From Clostridia bacterium (GTDB lineage Bacteria > Bacillota_E > SLMV01 > PUMD01): 9,814 nucleotides of DNA. Below are positions 6,055 to 9,814 of this stretch, one piece after another. The DNA lies in the NCBI GenBank assembly GCA_007128555.1, contig SKXF01000190.1:1-9814 (forward strand), written 5' to 3'. Both the position numbers and the translations under genes were made by a program. Positions within the stretch are counted from its first letter, which is position 1, and every line of letters begins with the position of its first letter. The notes under the pieces were generated by a model. It did no database searches, was not told the DNA's origin, and was given only the letters and a program-made list of their open reading frames with translations.

Positions 6055-6912
6055 ATGCAGGTCAAACAGGCGAAACCAGAAGACCTCGCGGAATATGTGG
6101 AAATGGACCTGGAAACGGAGTACGACTATGTAGCAGACGTCTTCACTGACGTTGCCGCAAAGGGACATCTGTACAGCGCCACACTGGGAGGACGCATGGT
6201 GGGTGTGGCGATGCTCAGGAAGGTCGATCCGGATCACGCCTACCTGGGCCTGGCGCGCGTAGACCGACGCTACCGGAACCAGGGCGTGGTGTCCCGACTC
6301 AGCGAGGAGTTGATAGACAGGGCCAGGCAACAGGGCCTGGCCTGGGTGGGTCTTTGCACCAATGCCGAGAACGCCCCGGCTCGGCGCGTGGCCGAAAAAC
6401 TGGGTCTGCAGATCATCGGACGCCATCTCAGCTGCAATTTCCACGGTCCTTACAGCAACAACGAGCACCCTCTGTCCCCGGTGAGGCACAAGATGAGCGA
6501 ACAGGAGAAGACCCAACGGCTTGCGGAAGCCTACGAGCAGACCGGTGTACTTCCTCGAAGTCCGTACGCCATGATCCCGTGGCCGCGCACTGCGATGCAG
6601 CTCGATTATGTGAAGACCCTCGTCCCCGTTGAGCTGTCCTGTGCGGGCGATCGCATCAAGGCCTTCATCAATACCCTTGCGGAACCTCAACTGCATCTAC
6701 TGCTGCTGAAGCCCGCCATCCAGGTGTCAAAGAGAACGCTCAGTGCCCTGGCGCAGCTGACCCACTTTGAGGCCACGCACCTGGAGTTTCCGGTGCAGCA
6801 CGAAGAGGACTGGCGCGAGCTGCCCTCCCTACCTGCACACTGGTATGTGAACCGATATGTCGTATACGGAATCCACCTGTGCGGTACGGGCTCACAGCAG
6901 GATGACACCTGA
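6055..6912 (+). CDS. GNAT family N-acetyltransferase with extra C-terminal region
   Basis: A 285-residue protein whose first ~130 residues form a GNAT domain. It begins with QVKQAKPEDLAEYVEMD, a common first strand and helix. The acetyl-CoA loop (motif A) is VDRRYRNQGVVSRL (69-82), where the usual R/Q-x-x-G-x-G/A has V79 in the last place. Motif B is NAPARRVAEKLGLQIIGR (106-123), and Y/F-rich sequence follows. Residues about 145-285 have no domain I recognise. They are mixed alpha/beta in character, with LHLLLLKPAIQVSKRTLSALAQL as one hydrophobic patch, and might be a degenerate second domain. The acceptor substrate cannot be told. I chose ATG 6055 because GAGGGGGG lies 5-6 bp upstream; the in-frame ATG at 5959 has no ribosome binding site and non-coding-like sequence between. 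It stands alone in this orientation, with non-coding sequence on both sides. Confidence 0.82.
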   Translation: MQVKQAKPEDLAEYVEMDLETEYDYVADVFTDVAAKGHLYSATLGGRMVGVAMLRKVDPDHAYLGLARVDRRYRNQGVVSRLSEELIDRARQQGLAWVGLCTNAENAPARRVAEKLGLQIIGRHLSCNFHGPYSNNEHPLSPVRHKMSEQEKTQRLAEAYEQTGVLPRSPYAMIPWPRTAMQLDYVKTLVPVELSCAGDRIKAFINTLAEPQLHLLLLKPAIQVSKRTLSALAQLTHFEATHLEFPVQHEEDWRELPSLPAHWYVNRYVVYGIHLCGTGSQQDDT

Positions 6913-7022
6913 CCCCACTGCTGCGTTTCGTGGCACCCCGCCTCGCCTGACGCTCCCTTCGACCTTTCGTGGCCGCAAAGATCTACTGTGCGCCATGTGG
7001 CCGAGCTGAATCCCCAAAGGTA

Positions 7023-7050
7023 TTGAACCCTCAATGGAGAAATATAGTAT
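7023..7050 (+). promoter_or_regulatory. Weak candidate promoter for zinc-ribbon membrane gene
   Basis: TTGAAC (7023-7028) and TAGTAT (7045-7050) are spaced 16 bp apart in a local AT-rich patch, about 135 bp before the next start. Both hexamers match the vegetative consensus imperfectly (four of six in the -10). An overlapping TATAGT at 7043 is an alternative -10 but gives too short a spacer. Confidence 0.35.
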
Positions 7051-7109
7051 TAGACGCCTGAAAATGCTTCAACAGACGGAAGAGGGACTGTTTTCGAAAC
7101 GAACGACCA

Positions 7110-7126
7110 CTTCGTCGCAGACGAAG
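7110..7126. repeat. Small perfect hairpin in leader region
   Basis: Arms CTTCGTC (7110-7116) and GACGAAG (7120-7126) enclose a 3-nt loop. It lies between the candidate promoter and the start of the membrane protein gene, so it would sit in the mRNA leader. No T-run follows; its role is unknown. Confidence 0.4.
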
Positions 7127-7185
7127 CATCGATCCCGTGAGCTGTTGAAATCATGACTCTTGATCTCATGTGAGGAGGTGTGACC

Positions 7186-8079
7186 ATGCAGTACACCGGA
7201 CTACTCACACTGGGCGTCTCGATCGTTCTGCTTGTGATTGCGACCCGGATTGCCCGCGATAGCATGCAAAGAGAGTATCCTGGTTTCCGCGGGACACGAG
7301 GGAGCCTTTCCAGGGGAGGCAGCAGGGCCGTTCCAAGGGCTCAACAACGCCTCAGCAAGAAAGACATGACATTTATTGCTATCATTTTGGTCACGGTTTT
7401 GTTCTTGCTCATCCTGTCAAGACATATCTGGTACATGCCCCTCAACGTTCCATCTCATGCCAGGGAAGCCGCCTACCATGAAAAACCTGAGGGTCTCGTT
7501 GTGACCGATGAGAGGCAGGGCGTCAGCCCCCTGCATTACCGGGTACAGCTCTACGGACGCCGAAACGCAGTTGACCACGTCTTCACATACACGGCCAGCC
7601 GGTTCACGGAAGGCTCAAATGCCGTCCTCACCGTGTCGGATGGGAGAGAAGCTGATTCACGTTTCATCTGGATCATCGTTGTGTTCGTCCTGGGTATCCT
7701 TGCCCACACCGCATACCCCTATGTGCTCGGAAAACCCTGTCCGAACTGTGGGAGCAAGCCCTTCCGCCTCATTGATGAGTCTGTGCTATCTCAGAGCCAG
7801 GTTGACCGTGATGGAAACACCCGGCCCATGGTATGTGAGGGCCACTATGCGTGCGAGCCCTGCGGTTATAACCAGATCCTTGTTTACGAGGGATCCAAAC
7901 TGAACCCTGGCGAAAGAGCCCAGACCACCGTCCCCCTGGAACACGATGACAGGGCGTTCCTCTACCGGGACGACATAGGACCCGGTCTGGGCCCCGAGCG
8001 TTTCGATGAGCAGGAGTGGCAGCGGTATTATCGTCAACTGCAGGAGGAACGAGAGCGGGAGTGGATGAGTGATTCCTGA
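7186..8079 (+). CDS. Membrane protein with C-terminal zinc ribbon, family unknown
   Basis: I do not recognise a family. The 297-residue product has three hydrophobic helices at about 5-21, 62-78 and 160-176. A basic loop (22-60, many R and K) suggests the loop between helices 1 and 2 is cytoplasmic. The segment 80-158 would then be outside: it has YRVQLYGRRNAVDHVFTYTASRF and looks like a small beta-rich domain. After helix 3 come CPNC (185-188) and CEPC (223-226), which form a likely zinc ribbon facing the cytoplasm. The tail (270-297) is rich in charged residues and probably helical (QEWQRYYRQLQEERERE). The ATG at 7186 is preceded by GAGGAGG with 7-bp spacing; the in-frame GTG at 7180 is too close to it. 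No neighbour in the same direction suggests a role. Confidence 0.78.
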   Translation: MQYTGLLTLGVSIVLLVIATRIARDSMQREYPGFRGTRGSLSRGGSRAVPRAQQRLSKKDMTFIAIILVTVLFLLILSRHIWYMPLNVPSHAREAAYHEKPEGLVVTDERQGVSPLHYRVQLYGRRNAVDHVFTYTASRFTEGSNAVLTVSDGREADSRFIWIIVVFVLGILAHTAYPYVLGKPCPNCGSKPFRLIDESVLSQSQVDRDGNTRPMVCEGHYACEPCGYNQILVYEGSKLNPGERAQTTVPLEHDDRAFLYRDDIGPGLGPERFDEQEWQRYYRQLQEEREREWMSDS

Positions 8080-8129
8080 TTGGGCCACGTCCGCCATTGA
8101 TCGCTGCCCACGATCTATCCCGGACCGAC

Positions 8130-8155
8130 TGCCGTGCAAGCTCATTTGCACGGCA
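8130..8155. terminator. 10-bp perfect stem-loop after membrane protein gene
   Basis: Arms TGCCGTGCAA (8130-8139) and TTGCACGGCA (8146-8155) with a 6-nt loop, 50 bp after the membrane protein stop. The position suits a terminator, but no T-rich tract follows on the plus strand. It could instead be an operator palindrome for the flavoprotein gene, which starts 135 bp further on. Confidence 0.4.
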
Positions 8156-8290
8156 ACAAGCATACGATGTACCCTGTCTAGTATGGGTTGGAGGCTCAAT
8201 GCAATCAACCAACACCCACTACGCGACCCATTGCTGCCTGTGCGCAGATGCTACGTGTGGGCAACAGCATCCCCACGAGAAGGGTTTGTT

Positions 8291-8785
8291 ATGTCCGTTG
8301 TAGGCATAAGTGCGGGGCGCAAAAACAAGGTGACCGAATCTGTAGTGAAGGCCGTGCTGGACCGTGTAAAGGGCCGTACCGTGTTCATCTCCTGGTCAGG
8401 CAAGATGATACGTCCGTGCGAGGCGTGCAACGGTTGCGTGGCGACAAACCGTTGCGTGTTGGACGATGATTTCCTCTGGGCAGCGGATCAAATCCGTGAA
8501 AGCGACGGCCTCGTCTTCGGCGCGCCAAACCACTTCAAACACATGAACTCAAAGGGCTCAGCGTTCTGGGAACGGTGTGTTTCTCCGGGCGTCACAATGC
8601 CGTCTTTCCCTTCCAGGGTAAACCAGCCGCAATCGTGCCATCGATTTCAGGGTTCCATGGCCCGCAGACTGATCGACAGACGTTCTGTGCGGTTCGACGA
8701 ACCTTTCACGGGTCCAATGGAGCACGCCTTGTCCCCAGGCCAGGGAGCCAGGAGTGCTCCAAAAGGTCACCACGCCATCCGTTAA
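8291..8785 (+). pseudogene. Frameshifted iron-sulfur flavoprotein (Isf/FMN-reductase-like)
   Basis: The first 96 codons are a clear flavodoxin-fold NAD(P)H:FMN-reductase-like protein. They have GISAGRKNKVTE at the FMN phosphate loop, then C43-x2-C46-x2-C49-x5-C55, the compact [4Fe-4S] motif of Isf proteins, and GAPNHFKHMNSKGSAFWERC (79-96). After codon 95-96 the frame stops making sense, while another frame gives CFSGRHNAVFPFQGKPAAIV, the expected continuation. Removing one TG from the TGTG at 8576-8579 joins the two. Beyond about 8640 neither frame resembles the family well, so further damage or divergence is likely. The original frame stops at 8785, the restored one at 8901, inside the convergent NHL gene. 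GAGAAGGG lies about 6 bp before the ATG. A true pseudogene is likelier than a single error, but an assembly or read error cannot be excluded. Confidence 0.72.
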
Positions 8786-8881
8786 CTGGATCGGTTGCCG
8801 TCCCGAAACCGAGGTCCGTCCCCAGGAATCGGGAAAGACACGGTACTGGCATCCTCGAATCCCGGGGCGTCAACGGACATG

Positions 8882-9814
8882 TTACGGCGTCTCAACCCTG
8901 AACACCATCATCTTCCAGTGAATCAGGCGCTCGTCCCGTCGTTCCACCAGGTACACATCACCATCCTGGCCGCCCACCGCAATGGCCCGGGGATGAGCGT
9001 ATGCACCGTGATGTTCCATGGACCAATTGTAGCGCATGCTCAGGAGTTCACCGGCGCTGCTGAACACCTGGATCCGGTTGTTGCCGGTGTCGGTCACGTA
9101 AATACGGTTCTCGCCGTCAACCGCCACCCCCAGAGGACCGTCAAAGGCACCGTCTCCGTCGCCCGAGGTGCCCCACTTGTGCAGGAACTCACCGCTACTG
9201 CTGAACACCTGGATCCGGTCATTACCCGCATCGACCACGTAGACGCGGCTGTCGCCATCAACCGCCACGCCCAGGGGGCCGTCAAAGGCACCGTCTCCGT
9301 CACCCGGGGTGCCCCACTTGTGCAGGAACTCACCTCTGCTGGTAAACACCTGCACCCGGTTGTTGCCAACCTCGGTCACATAGACGCGACCTTCACGATC
9401 GACGGCTATGCCGCGTGGGACATCAAAGGCACCATCGCCGGAGCCGGCGGTACCCCACTTGTGCAGAAACTCGCCGCTGCTCGTGAAGACCTGGACCCGG
9501 TTGTTGCCAACCTCGGTCACGTAGATCCGCCCCTCACGGTCTATGGCGATTGCTGAGAGATCGTGGAACTCACCGTCCCCGCTGCCGTGACCCGGTGGCC
9601 TTGGCTCCAGGCCCCACCAGGCCTCGTCCTGACTTCCTGCATAGGCCAAGATCCCATGATCCCCGTACATGGTACCGTACGCCAGGTACACATCCCCCTG
9701 GGGACTAACCGCGATACCCGCCGGGAATCTCACGACATCACCCATCGCCCGCTCTTCGACTAGGGCGAGCTCCAGGGGCCACGGACCTGTTGTGGGAGCA
9801 GGTGCCGCGGGTGG
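8882..9814 (-). CDS. NHL-repeat beta-propeller protein (5' end beyond window)
   Basis: The last 310 codons of a gene whose frame stays open to the right edge; the start is outside. An ATG at 9745 exists, but 23 more in-frame codons upstream (ending LELALVEERAMGDVVRF) look coding and include a P/A/T-rich linker. The product is a run of NHL blades with the typical pattern GxAVDxxGRVYVTDxGNNRVQVF. Six blades are visible. The four central ones are 47 residues each and nearly identical (counting from M9745: 58-104, 105-151, 152-198 and 199 to about 245); the two edge blades are more diverged. Such propellers bind proteins, sugars or nucleic acid. A secreted or surface-anchored role is plausible, but the signal peptide would lie outside the window. 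It converges on the broken flavoprotein gene. Confidence 0.87.
   Translation of the reverse strand, partial: PPAAPAPTTGPWPLELALVEERAMGDVVRFPAGIAVSPQGDVYLAYGTMYGDHGILAYAGSQDEAWWGLEPRPPGHGSGDGEFHDLSAIAIDREGRIYVTEVGNNRVQVFTSSGEFLHKWGTAGSGDGAFDVPRGIAVDREGRVYVTEVGNNRVQVFTSRGEFLHKWGTPGDGDGAFDGPLGVAVDGDSRVYVVDAGNDRIQVFSSSGEFLHKWGTSGDGDGAFDGPLGVAVDGENRIYVTDTGNNRIQVFSSAGELLSMRYNWSMEHHGAYAHPRAIAVGGQDGDVYLVERRDERLIHWKMMVFRVETP
9011..9574. repeat. 141-bp tandem repeats coding for NHL blades
   Basis: Four consecutive units of 141 bp, seen for example from TCAAAGGCAC at 9141, 9282 and 9423, exactly 141 bp apart. Long blocks such as CCCCACTTGTGCAG are identical between units. Each unit encodes one 47-residue blade. 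The nucleotide similarity suggests recent duplication or gene conversion between blades. Confidence 0.88.

Noticed and set aside
6926..6983. Direct 9-bp repeat TTTCGTGGC downstream of the acetyltransferase
   Set aside because: Two copies about 45 bp apart with no other structure around them; likely chance.
8795..9556. Plus-strand open frame over the NHL gene
   Set aside because: It is the antisense shadow of the 141-bp repeats, whose unit is divisible by three so every frame stays open; only the minus-strand reading gives NHL motifs.
9011..9574. CRISPR-like repeat array
   Set aside because: The repeats are 141 bp, contiguous without spacers, and encode NHL blades in frame.

Overview
The window looks like chromosomal DNA of an anaerobic bacterium. 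G+C is roughly 60%, genes have strong AGGAGG-type ribosome binding sites, and many products are iron-sulfur or redox proteins: a 2[4Fe-4S] ferredoxin, a rubredoxin, a CxxC mini-thioredoxin and the remains of an iron-sulfur flavoprotein. An anaerobic member of the Bacillota would fit, but there is no rRNA, tRNA or universal marker gene, so the lineage is a guess. I found no mobile element, CRISPR array or RNA gene.

Left part (1-2147, plus strand): a compact four-gene operon. It encodes an ArsR-type repressor, a COG0701/DUF318 permease of the ArsP type, a 76-residue mini-thioredoxin and an 82-residue two-cluster ferredoxin. A 7-bp-arm inverted repeat lies just upstream of the repressor and is a likely operator. 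A GC-rich hairpin follows the ferredoxin. The first three genes form a known metalloid/thiol-reactive-metal efflux arrangement; the tightly linked ferredoxin is the less expected part.

Middle (2248-5499, minus strand): in transcription order, a 56-residue rubredoxin, an M81 (MlrC-like) metallopeptidase and an M28 zinc aminopeptidase-like protein with a PA-type insert. The two hydrolases lack signal peptides and are 54 bp apart, which suggests a cytoplasmic peptide-degrading pair. The rubredoxin is separated from them by about 210 bp.

Right part (5500-9814): a 555-bp stretch with no gene I can support; a GNAT acetyltransferase with an unassigned C-terminal half; a three-helix membrane protein with a zinc ribbon and no family I recognise; an iron-sulfur flavoprotein gene broken by a TG duplication; and, on the minus strand, an NHL beta-propeller protein that continues past the right edge.

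I see no clearly new multi-gene system. The items most worth a second look are the ferredoxin inside the metalloid-efflux operon, the frameshifted flavoprotein, the unassigned zinc-ribbon membrane protein and the M81-M28 pair.
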